A stretch of 12,232 nucleotides of DNA. It comes from CAZXNF01 sp050741255 (GTDB lineage Bacteria > Pseudomonadota > Gammaproteobacteria > Burkholderiales > SG8-41). The notes beneath the pieces are model-generated. The model saw nothing but the letters and a program-made list of their open reading frames with translations, did no database searches and was not told the DNA's origin. The translations under genes were made by a program, and so were the position numbers. The stretch is from assembly GCA_050741255.1 (NCBI GenBank), contig JBOIEQ010000130.1, forward strand, positions 1 through 12,232, in the 5' to 3' direction. Every line of letters starts with the position of its first letter. Within the stretch, counting starts at the first letter, position 1. Below are positions 1 through 6,058 of the stretch, piece by piece.

Positions 1-680
1 ATCATGAGGCGCTTCGGGTACGGCCCCTGGTGCGCGCGCACCCAGCCGAGCACCAGCCAGTAGTCCTGCGTCAGCATGCAGCCCTTGGGGAAGCCGGTGG
101 TGCCCGAGGTGTACTGGATGCTGACCAGCGTATCGGCCGTTGGCGGCGGTACCGCTGGCGCGGTGTCGGGGGCGGCATCGACGAACTTCTGCCAGTCCGG
201 ATGCTTCCCGTCGTTTTTGCCGTGGATGACGAGCTGCGCGGGCGGGATGATCGCGCCGCCATTCTCGATCCCCGCGAAGATGGACAACGTCGAATCGTCG
301 ATCACGAGGAACGTCGAGTCGCTGTCCCGCAGCACGTATTCGAGCTCGCGGCTCGTGTACTGCATGTTGACCGGCACCATCACGGCGCCCAGCCGCGCCA
401 GCGCGATCCAGGTGATGCAGTACGCGGGTACGTTGGGCAGCATGACCGACACGTGCGTGCCGGGCCTGACACCGAGCGCGTACAGCGCGTTGGCGCACTT
501 CAGCGTGGCGCGGGAAAACTCGGCAAACGAAATCGTCGTGCGGTCTTCGTCGATCGACACCCACAGCGGCGCGGCGCCGAAGCGCTGCGCCGCGCCATCC
601 ACCAGCGCGGGCAGGCTCGCGTACGGCACCGGCCGGTCGAGGCGGTTCACGTGCGTTGCACTGGCGGCGGAGGTGTCCAT
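1..680 (-). CDS. ATP-dependent acyl-CoA ligase (AMP-binding family), N-terminal part, cut by the window edge
   Basis: The reverse strand from the ATG at 680 reads open to base 1, giving 226 codons of an ANL-superfamily adenylate-forming enzyme. The P-loop (A3) signature YTSGTTGFPKG lies at residues 190-200. Before it is the usual N-terminal sub-domain, including VRPGTHVSVMLPNVPAYCI at about 71-89 and GAVMVPVN at about 98-105. The family joins a carboxylic acid to CoA through an acyl-AMP intermediate in the cytoplasm. The run of motifs resembles crotonobetaine/carnitine-CoA ligase (CaiC) and medium or aryl acyl-CoA ligases, but the substrate-binding half is missing, so the substrate cannot be named. 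It starts 6 nt after the stop of the upstream Bug receptor, so the two are almost certainly co-transcribed and perhaps translationally coupled; no strong Shine-Dalgarno precedes the ATG. The gene has no internal stop and simply leaves the window; a full protein would be about 500-550 residues. Confidence 0.9.
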   Translation of the reverse strand, partial: MDTSAASATHVNRLDRPVPYASLPALVDGAAQRFGAAPLWVSIDEDRTTISFAEFSRATLKCANALYALGVRPGTHVSVMLPNVPAYCITWIALARLGAVMVPVNMQYTSRELEYVLRDSDSTFLVIDDSTLSIFAGIENGGAIIPPAQLVIHGKNDGKHPDWQKFVDAAPDTAPAVPPPTADTLVSIQYTSGTTGFPKGCMLTQDYWLVLGWVRAHQGPYPKRLM

Positions 681-686
681 GGCGGA

Positions 687-1661
687 TTACTCGGTCGGGA
701 TGCGCGCGTCCCTGATCGTCTGCCGCCAGCGCTTCAGTTCCGATTCGATCATTCGCTGAAAACCGCCCGGGGTCTGCGGCGCGGGCTCCAGCCCGGTCGC
801 CAACAGGCGCTCGCGCACGTCGGGCAGGGTGAGGGCGCGAGCGATCTCGTCGTAGAGCCGCTGCACGACGGGTTTGGGCGTGCCGGCCGGCGCGACCACG
901 CCGTACCAGTTGGTGACCACGACGTCGAAGCCGAGTTCGGTGAGCGTCGGCACGTTCGGCAGCGCGGCGCTGCGTTTGGTCGAGGTCACCGCCAGCGCGC
1001 GCAGGCGGTTGTTCTGCACGAACTGCAGTGAGCCGCCCATGCCGATGAACGTCGCCTGGATCTGGCCCGCCACCGTGTCGTTCAGGGCGGGACCGCCGCC
1101 TTTATACGGGATGTGATTGAGATCGAGTCCGGCTTTCAGCTTGAACAGTTCCAGCGTGAGATGCAGCCCGCCGCCGTTGCCCGAGGACCCGACGTTGATC
1201 TTGCCCGGCTGCGCCTTGGCGAGCGCGAGGAATTCCTTGATCGTTGCCGCGGGCACGCTCGGATGGACCATCAGGACGTAGGGCGTCTCGGCCACCAGCG
1301 CAATGCCCACGAAACTCTTCACCGGATCGGCCGGGGGCTGCTTGAGGTAGTAGGCACTGTTGATCGTCAGCGCAAGATCGGCCAGCAGCAGCGTGTAGCC
1401 GTCGGGCGCCGACTTCGCCACCAGTTCGGTGCCGAGCATGCTGGCCGCGCCGGGCCGGTTGTCGACCACGACCGTCTGGCCCAGGAGTTCCGTCAGCTTC
1501 TGCCCGATGATGCGGCCCGTCACGTCGGAACCGCCGCCGGGTGCGAACGGCACCACGAGGCGGATCGGTCGGGTCGGATAGGCGTCGGCGGCAACGCCGG
1601 GCGCGCTCCCTGCGGCGGCCAGCGCCAGTACGGCGGCGAAACTGCGGACGATGCTAAGCAT
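687..1661 (-). CDS. Bug/TctC-family periplasmic tripartite tricarboxylate transporter substrate-binding protein (first copy)
   Basis: A 324-residue exported binding protein, the normal length for the family. Residues 1 to about 25 form a signal peptide (hydrophobic FAAVLALAAAG, cleavage near GVAA/DAYP). The mature N-terminus has the family opening YPTRPIRLVVPFAPGGGSD. Asp46 after the Gly loop is the residue that in solved Bug proteins helps hold the ligand carboxylate through backbone contacts. Other family landmarks are VVDNRPGAA (about 65-73), APDGYTLLL (about 85-93), HIPYKGGG and VVAPAGTPKP. Bug proteins bind small carboxylates, amino acids or aromatic acids in the periplasm. The start at 1661 has AGGA about 10 nt upstream. 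The acyl-CoA ligase follows after 6 nt, suggesting that the bound ligand is a carboxylate activated to a CoA ester by that ligase (inference). No TctA or TctB membrane gene is visible, so the transporter partner is unknown. Confidence 0.95.
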   Translation of the reverse strand: MLSIVRSFAAVLALAAAGSAPGVAADAYPTRPIRLVVPFAPGGGSDVTGRIIGQKLTELLGQTVVVDNRPGAASMLGTELVAKSAPDGYTLLLADLALTINSAYYLKQPPADPVKSFVGIALVAETPYVLMVHPSVPAATIKEFLALAKAQPGKINVGSSGNGGGLHLTLELFKLKAGLDLNHIPYKGGGPALNDTVAGQIQATFIGMGGSLQFVQNNRLRALAVTSTKRSAALPNVPTLTELGFDVVVTNWYGVVAPAGTPKPVVQRLYDEIARALTLPDVRERLLATGLEPAPQTPGGFQRMIESELKRWRQTIRDARIPTE

Positions 1662-1726
1662 GGCGGGTCATTCCTGAGGTCGATGGCGCGAAACCGCGGC
1701 CGCGGGCGCGCTGCGGAGGAGGGGCT

Positions 1727-1761
1727 ATTCTAGAACCAAATCCGGCCCGCGAAGCCGGGCC
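1727..1761 (-). terminator. Weak candidate intrinsic terminator after the second Bug gene
   Basis: On the minus strand a perfect 6-bp stem (GGCCCG / CGGGCC, 1744-1749 with 1756-1761) with a 6-nt loop is followed by GGATTTGGTTCTAGAAT. The downstream run is only moderately U-rich, so termination may be partial. It lies about 43 nt after the stop of the Bug gene at 2769-1804 and before the Bug gene starting at 1661. Confidence 0.35.
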
Positions 1762-1777
1762 ACCGCTGGCGACGCGA

Positions 1778-1797
1778 CGCCGGCCTTCGTCCCGGCG
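1778..1797 (-). other. GC-rich hairpin in the spacer between two Bug genes
   Basis: CGCCGG (1778-1783) and CCGGCG (1792-1797) form a perfect 6-bp stem with an 8-nt loop. It stands just downstream of the stop codon at 1804 and upstream of the second hairpin at 1744-1761. No U-tract follows it directly, so it is more likely a 3'-end stabilising or pause structure than a terminator by itself. Confidence 0.35.
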
Positions 1798-1803
1798 CAC
1801 GCC

Positions 1804-2769
1804 CTACTTCGCGCTCGCCCCGGAAAGTTTCACGATCTCGCGGATCTGCGCCGTCTGTTCCCGCCGGAAGGCGTCCAGCTCCGCGCGCGTGCTGCCGACG
1901 ATGTCGAGACCCAGCCCCTTCAACTGCTCGGCGAACTGCGGGTCCCGGACCGTCCGTTGCACTTCGGCGCTGGATTTGTCCAGGATCGCGTTCGGCGTGC
2001 CAGCGGGTGCCACCACGCTGTACCACCCGAGCGTCTGGTAACCGGGCACCACTTCCGAAATCGAAGGCACGTCGGGCAGCAACGCGTTGCGCTTGGGCCC
2101 GGTGACGCCAAGTGCCCGCACCCGCCCCGACTGGACCGCGCCCAGCACGGCCGGCACCACCCCGTAGGTGAAATTCACCTCGCGCCCGATCGTCGCCGTC
2201 ACGGCGTCCGGGACTCCTTTGTACGGCACGTGCAGGATGTCGGTGCCCGTCAGCTTCGTGAACAGCACGCCGGACAGATGTTCCGAGGCCCCGTTGCCGG
2301 CCGAGCCGTACTTGAGCGGCGTCTTCTTCGCGAGGTCGATCAGCTCGCGCAAGGACTTCGCCGGCAGTTCGGGGCTGGCCACGAGCACGAAGGACACCGT
2401 CCCGATCAGGCTGATGGACGCGAAATCCTTCTCGAGATTGAACTTCACGTCGGGATAGACGTTGGTCGCCACCATCAACTGCGAGGTCAGCATCATCCAC
2501 GTGTAGCCGTCGGCGGCCGACCGCAGCACCAACTCCGCGCTGAGGATGCCCGCCACGCCCGGCCGGGGATCGACCACGATGCGCTGGTTCCACGCACCGT
2601 AGAGCCGGTCCGCCAGCACGCGCGAGATGATGTCGGGGCCGGAGCCCGGCGCGCTGCCGATCACGAGCCGGATCGGCTTGTCCGGGAAGGCGGGTTGCGC
2701 GGCCTGTGCCGCGGACGCAATGACGAACAAGGTCGCGGCGACGAGCGTCGCCAGCAATGGGGTACGCAT
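1804..2769 (-). CDS. Bug/TctC-family periplasmic substrate-binding protein (second copy)
   Basis: A 321-residue exported binding protein. The start is set at the ATG at 2769 (MRTPLLATLVA) rather than the in-frame ATG at 2799, because a strong GGAGGAG lies 7 nt upstream and because the signal peptide then begins directly. The signal peptide covers residues 1 to about 23 with cleavage near AQA/AQPAF. Family landmarks: FPDKPIRLVIG, Asp46 in the ligand loop, DPRPGVAG (in place of the usual DNRPGA), AADGYTW, HVPYKGVPDA, VVAPAGTPN. The Gly loop reads SAPGSGPDI instead of the usual PFAPGGGxDV, which may reflect a different ligand. It is clearly diverged from the other two Bug proteins here, so it is not a recent tandem duplicate. 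A probable terminator lies upstream at 2829-2800, so it may have its own promoter, although none is convincing in the 91-nt gap. No transporter membrane subunits are adjacent. Confidence 0.95.
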   Translation of the reverse strand: MRTPLLATLVAATLFVIASAAQAAQPAFPDKPIRLVIGSAPGSGPDIISRVLADRLYGAWNQRIVVDPRPGVAGILSAELVLRSAADGYTWMMLTSQLMVATNVYPDVKFNLEKDFASISLIGTVSFVLVASPELPAKSLRELIDLAKKTPLKYGSAGNGASEHLSGVLFTKLTGTDILHVPYKGVPDAVTATIGREVNFTYGVVPAVLGAVQSGRVRALGVTGPKRNALLPDVPSISEVVPGYQTLGWYSVVAPAGTPNAILDKSSAEVQRTVRDPQFAEQLKGLGLDIVGSTRAELDAFRREQTAQIREIVKLSGASAK

Positions 2770-2776
2770 CTCGGTT

Positions 2777-2783
2777 CTCCTCC
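2777..2783 (-). promoter_or_regulatory. Ribosome binding site that fixes the start of the second Bug gene
   Basis: The minus strand reads GGAGGAG followed by AACCGAG and the ATG at 2769. This near-ideal Shine-Dalgarno at 7-nt spacing favours the 2769 start over the in-frame ATG at 2799. Confidence 0.75.
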
Positions 2784-2799
2784 GTTCAGCGTGCAGCAA

Positions 2800-2829
2800 C
2801 GATAAACAACAACGGACCCGGCGGCCCGT
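2800..2829 (-). terminator. Probable intrinsic terminator ending the alkyl sulfatase/CoA-transferase/pyrophosphohydrolase operon
   Basis: On the minus strand ACGGGCC and GGGTCCGT regions pair as a 7-bp stem with one G-U wobble (2829-2823 with 2818-2812) and a 4-nt GCCG loop. It is followed at once by UGUUGUUUAUC, a broken U-tract. It starts 32 nt after the stop of the pyrophosphohydrolase-like gene and lies before the start of the second Bug gene at 2769, where an operon end would be expected. Read-through is possible because the U-run is interrupted. Confidence 0.55.
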
Positions 2830-2860
2830 ACGCGGTCTGTCGCCGCGATGCGGAACCTTG

Positions 2861-3298
2861 CTACGGGGCCTTGCGGATCCCGCGTGCTTCCAATAGTGCC
2901 TGAATTTTCGGCTCGGGTTTCCAGTAGTTCGGGCCCTTCAGGAATTTGCCGTTCGCGTCGTAGATCGGCTGCCCATCCGCGCCCAGCTTGCTCTCGTTGC
3001 TGTCCATGATCACGTCCAGCACGTCTTCCAGCGGCAGGCCGTATTTCAGCGCCTCGGACCGGCAATAGACCACGATGTCGCCCAGCACGTCGGCGATCGC
3101 CACCGCGATATCCACCGGGGCGCCGCCCGCCTTCGCGAGCGCCACGATCTCGTCGATCTCATGCACTTCGTCCAGCAGGGTCGCCTTGAACTTCGCGAGG
3201 CGGTCCGCCGCGTCGGCGGGGATGGTCGGTTGGGCGTTGGCGGGAAGGCGATACATCGCATTCATGGCGGCGATGCGCTGGGCGAAAGTTTTTTTCAT
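2861..3298 (-). CDS. MazG/PRA-PH-like all-alpha NTP pyrophosphohydrolase family protein
   Basis: A 145-residue cytoplasmic protein. Residues 31-100 hold the helical metal-binding pattern of the all-alpha NTP pyrophosphohydrolases: LLDEVHEIDE (Glu44, Glu47, Glu50) then IADVLGDIVVY (Asp70, Asp74). The tail SNESKLG (100-106), DGQPIYDANGKFLKGPNYW (108-126) matches what I recall of the phosphoribosyl-ATP pyrophosphohydrolase-like (HisE/MazG-related) subgroup common in proteobacteria and phages. Members hydrolyse nucleoside triphosphates to monophosphates plus pyrophosphate and often have house-cleaning roles. The second motif uses Asp where classical MazG has Glu in ExxD, so the exact substrate is uncertain. 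The start at 3298 (MKKTFAQR) is the first plausible in-frame ATG after the CoA-transferase stop, 26 nt away; longer in-frame reading into that gene is judged spurious. No clear Shine-Dalgarno is present. A probable terminator follows, so it looks like the last gene of the operon. Confidence 0.85.
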   Translation of the reverse strand: MKKTFAQRIAAMNAMYRLPANAQPTIPADAADRLAKFKATLLDEVHEIDEIVALAKAGGAPVDIAVAIADVLGDIVVYCRSEALKYGLPLEDVLDVIMDSNESKLGADGQPIYDANGKFLKGPNYWKPEPKIQALLEARGIRKAP

Positions 3299-3324
3299 CG
3301 TTTTGAAGATTACGTGAGGGACGA

Positions 3325-4716
3325 TCAGGCGCGGTCCATGCTGCCGACGTCCGGCGCGGCCACGAGTTCCATCTCGGTCAGATCCATCACTTCGCGCGCG
3401 GTGAAGCCCGGCGCGACTTCCTGCAGCACAAAATGGCCGTTCTCCCAGTGCAGCAGCGCGAGGTCGGTGACCACCCAGGTCACGCAGGCTTTGCCCGTCA
3501 GCGGGTAGGTGCATGCGCGCCGCAGCTTGGGCCGCCCCTTGCTGTCGGCATGCTCCATCACGATGATGAGGTCGCCCTTGCCCGACAGCAGGTCCATCGC
3601 GCCGCCGATGCCGCCGCGCTTTGCGTCCGCCGTGCTCCAGTTGGCGACGCCGCCGGCCTGGTCCACCTCGTAGGCGCCGAGGATCACGGTGTCGATGCGG
3701 CCGCCGCGCGCCATCTCGAAGGACGTGACGCTGTCGAAGAAGGACGCGCCGGGCTTGAGCGACACGAACTGCCCCGCAGCGTTGTAGACGTCCGGGTCGA
3801 GATCCTCGCCCGTCAGCATCTCGCCGTAGCCCAGCACGCCGTTCTCGGCATGCAGGATCACGTCGCGGCTCTGCAGGTAGTTGGAGACCATCGTCGGGAT
3901 GCCCACGCCGAGGTTCACGTAGGTGCCGTCTTTCACCAGCGCCGCGGCGCGCTTGGCGATGCCCGCGCGCGTCAACGCAGGCTTGCCGTTGTAGAGGCGC
4001 GGCTGGTCGGACGGCCGCCGCTCGGGCCGGCGCCAGGTCTGGACCGCCTGCGTGGTCTTCACGACGCGCGCTACGAAAATGCCCGGCAGGTCGATCAGCT
4101 CCGGCGGAATGACGCCGGGCTCGACGATTTCGTCCACCTCGACGATCGCCACGCGCGCAGCCTTGGCGAAACTCGGATTGAAGTTCTGGCTGCCGCCGCG
4201 GAATTGCACGTTGCCGAGCCGGTCCGCGCGGTAACCGCGCAGGAACGCGTAGTCCACGTGAATGGCGTGCTCGAGCACGTGCGGCTTGCCGTCGAACACG
4301 CGGACTTCCTTGCCCGCCGCGATGTCGGTGTCGACGCCGGTCGGCGAATAAAACGCCGGAATGCCCGCGCCGCCCGCGCGGCAGCGCTCGACGAGGATGC
4401 CCTGCGGCACCAGTTCGACTTCGAGTTCGCCGGCGGCGATCTGCGCCTCGCTCGCGGTCGGCGTGCCGGGCCGCACTGAAAACGCGGCGATCAACTTCCT
4501 GACCTGCTGGTTCTCGGCGAGAATCTGGCCGCGCTGCGCGCCCGGATCACCGAGCGAGTTGCACACGACGCACAGGTCTTTGGTGCCCTGGTCGCGCAGG
4601 GCGACGATCAGGCTCGTGGCGAAGCGGTGTCCGACGCTGAATCCCGCGATGGCAATCGTCGCGCCGGCGGGAATATCGGCGACGGCCTGCTGTGGCGTGG
4701 CGACGACCTTGTCCAT
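3325..4716 (-). CDS. Single-chain 3-oxoacid-type CoA-transferase (fused A and B subunits)
   Basis: A 463-residue class I CoA-transferase in which both subunit types lie in one chain: an A-like half at about 1-225, a short basic Pro/Arg-rich linker at about 227-245 (WRRPERRPSDQPR), and a B-like half from about 246 to 463. In the A half, GELEVELVPQGILVERCRAG (96-115) and the YSPTGVDT segment (123-130) are characteristic. In the B half, AENGVLGYG (290-298) contains the expected catalytic glutamate, Glu291, which forms the glutamyl-CoA thioester. GGIGGAMDL (368-376) is the glycine-rich oxyanion loop, followed by VMEHADSKGRPKL. Such enzymes move CoA between a donor such as succinyl-CoA and a carboxylic or 3-oxo acid in the cytoplasm. 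Bacterial homologues are often two genes, so the fusion resembles mitochondrial SCOT in architecture. It begins 22 nt after the exported-protein stop and has no strong Shine-Dalgarno. The acceptor acid is unknown. Confidence 0.9.
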   Translation of the reverse strand: MDKVVATPQQAVADIPAGATIAIAGFSVGHRFATSLIVALRDQGTKDLCVVCNSLGDPGAQRGQILAENQQVRKLIAAFSVRPGTPTASEAQIAAGELEVELVPQGILVERCRAGGAGIPAFYSPTGVDTDIAAGKEVRVFDGKPHVLEHAIHVDYAFLRGYRADRLGNVQFRGGSQNFNPSFAKAARVAIVEVDEIVEPGVIPPELIDLPGIFVARVVKTTQAVQTWRRPERRPSDQPRLYNGKPALTRAGIAKRAAALVKDGTYVNLGVGIPTMVSNYLQSRDVILHAENGVLGYGEMLTGEDLDPDVYNAAGQFVSLKPGASFFDSVTSFEMARGGRIDTVILGAYEVDQAGGVANWSTADAKRGGIGGAMDLLSGKGDLIIVMEHADSKGRPKLRRACTYPLTGKACVTWVVTDLALLHWENGHFVLQEVAPGFTAREVMDLTEMELVAAPDVGSMDRA

Positions 4717-4738
4717 GCGGACGCGGCAACCGTGCCGA

Positions 4739-6019
4739 TTATGGCCGCAGGCCGGTGCGGACCGTGAAACCGGCCCTGGTCAGTTCCGCGTTCGCGCGCT
4801 CGCTAGCGGCGCCGGCGATCAGCAATACTTTTTTCTTGCCTTCCGCCCCCTTGCGCTGCGTGAACTCGGCCGCGCCCTTGTCCCACCAGGCGTAGTCGAT
4901 GGCGGCGCCCGCCACCGCTGTGCCGTCCGCGGTGATGCCGACGGGCACCAGCCGGCTCATGCGCAGGCTGGTGAAGCGGGCTTCCTTCTCGCTGTAGGTT
5001 ACGAGCATCCGCACGGAATCGACGAGGAAGCGGGCGCGCGTCTCGCCCTGCACCTGCGCGGCCGTGGCGATCAGCGACTCGATCCCCGGCAGCTTGCCGA
5101 GTTTCACCGCAAGCGCGGTGAGCGCGGTCTGCAGGGTCGGCGTGAACCACTTGTTGCGGTAGAAATCGCGCACCGTGCGCGGGGCCACGCCGAGGGCGAG
5201 CAGCTTGGCCTCGTTGGCCTTCAGCAGGTCGTTCGGACCCGTGTTCCACACCTCGTCCTGCACCGTCGTCTCCAGGGTGGCGGTCATGCCCACCACGCCG
5301 GTGACCAGGCCCACGGCGAAATTGCCGGCGAACGTGGCCCTGGCCGCGTCGTCCAGCAAGGGCTGCAGCACCGGGTTGCTGGTGTAGGGGTCGATCTGGA
5401 GTTTCTTCGCCCACTCGCGCCGCGCCTTGTTGTAGCCGAAGGGGTCGCCGGTGAATGACGGCGGCTCGGGCTCGCCCGCGGGCGCGGCGGCGGATTTGGG
5501 TTTGGACTTCGATGACGTGAGGTCGGTCGCCGAGTCGGTCACCGCCGCGGTGGCCGTCGACAGCGTGTTCTTGACGCTGCCGAAGATGGAGCCGACCCCC
5601 TTGCCCACGTTCTCGACGGTCTTTTCCGGATCGGTCACCGCGTTCTTCACGACACGTACCGACGCCGACGCCGAGTTCTTGAGGGCGTCCTGGAAGGCCG
5701 CGTCCGCATGAATCTTCTGCAGTTCCTGGATGGCGCGCAGCTCGTTCACGCGCACGGTCAGCATGCGCTCGCCCGCGACCGAGAACTTGCCGACTTTCGA
5801 TTCGATGACGAAGCGCCCGAAGTAGCCCTCCATCTTCACCGGCTCGGCCACCGTGTGCAGCGGCCCTTTCAACAGGGCCGCCGGGGCGAGCTTCGCGCCC
5901 GGCAGCACAGGGGCGGCTTCGAAGCCGCCGGCCTTCTGTGCGTGCGCGACGGACGCCGCGAGTGCCCACATCAACACAGTGGTAATCGCAACCGCGGTCC
6001 TGTTCATCTTGGTCAACAT
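4739..6019 (-). CDS. Exported protein of unknown function, 426 residues, downstream of the alkyl sulfatase
   Basis: I do not recognise a named family. Residues 1-27 are a clear signal peptide (AVAITTVLMWALAASVAHA, cleavage before QKAGG), so it is periplasmic, secreted or outer-membrane associated. No lipobox Cys is present. Residues about 60-105 look like a compact beta-rich then helical segment (YFGRFVIESKVGKFSVAGER, then VRVNELRAIQELQKI). Residues about 106-170 are amphipathic helix with DPEKTVENVGKGVGSIFGSV. A Lys/Ser/Ala/Pro linker spans 169-190. A second domain begins at FTGDPFGYNKARREWAKKL (189-207) and contains a weakly hydrophobic Gly/Ala/Val stretch at 228-250. The last part is mixed alpha/beta. 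The start at 6019 has GAGGAAA about 7 nt upstream. It lies 39 nt after the alkyl sulfatase stop and 22 nt before the CoA-transferase start, suggesting one operon. A role in binding or presenting the sulfatase substrate is possible but purely inferred. Confidence 0.8.
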   Translation of the reverse strand: MLTKMNRTAVAITTVLMWALAASVAHAQKAGGFEAAPVLPGAKLAPAALLKGPLHTVAEPVKMEGYFGRFVIESKVGKFSVAGERMLTVRVNELRAIQELQKIHADAAFQDALKNSASASVRVVKNAVTDPEKTVENVGKGVGSIFGSVKNTLSTATAAVTDSATDLTSSKSKPKSAAAPAGEPEPPSFTGDPFGYNKARREWAKKLQIDPYTSNPVLQPLLDDAARATFAGNFAVGLVTGVVGMTATLETTVQDEVWNTGPNDLLKANEAKLLALGVAPRTVRDFYRNKWFTPTLQTALTALAVKLGKLPGIESLIATAAQVQGETRARFLVDSVRMLVTYSEKEARFTSLRMSRLVPVGITADGTAVAGAAIDYAWWDKGAAEFTQRKGAEGKKKVLLIAGAASERANAELTRAGFTVRTGLRP

Positions 6020-6026
6020 GATTTGT

Positions 6027-6033
6027 TTCCTCT
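6027..6033 (-). promoter_or_regulatory. Ribosome binding site of the unknown exported protein
   Basis: GAGGAAA-type sequence followed by CAAATC and the ATG at 6019. It favours this start over the in-frame ATG four codons later (MNRTAV). Confidence 0.65.
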
Positions 6034-6058
6034 TTAACGCTGCGCAGTCATGCGACGC

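Noticed and set aside
30..1031. 333-codon plus-strand open frame, and a second one at 76-759
   Set aside because: They lie antisense to the acyl-CoA ligase and first Bug gene, whose family motifs are unmistakable on the minus strand. The composition is Arg/His/Gly-rich and non-protein-like.
1654..1671. Five-codon upstream ORF (ATG at 1671) overlapping the start of the first Bug gene
   Set aside because: The only Shine-Dalgarno-like AGGA directly abuts its ATG and is spaced for the Bug start instead, so it is probably chance.
1730..2593. 287-codon minus-strand frame overlapping the second Bug gene
   Set aside because: Alternative frame of the Bug gene; Arg/Gly-rich with no family features.
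3433..4479. 348-codon plus-strand open frame
   Set aside because: Antisense shadow of the CoA-transferase, with no motif and no ribosome binding site.
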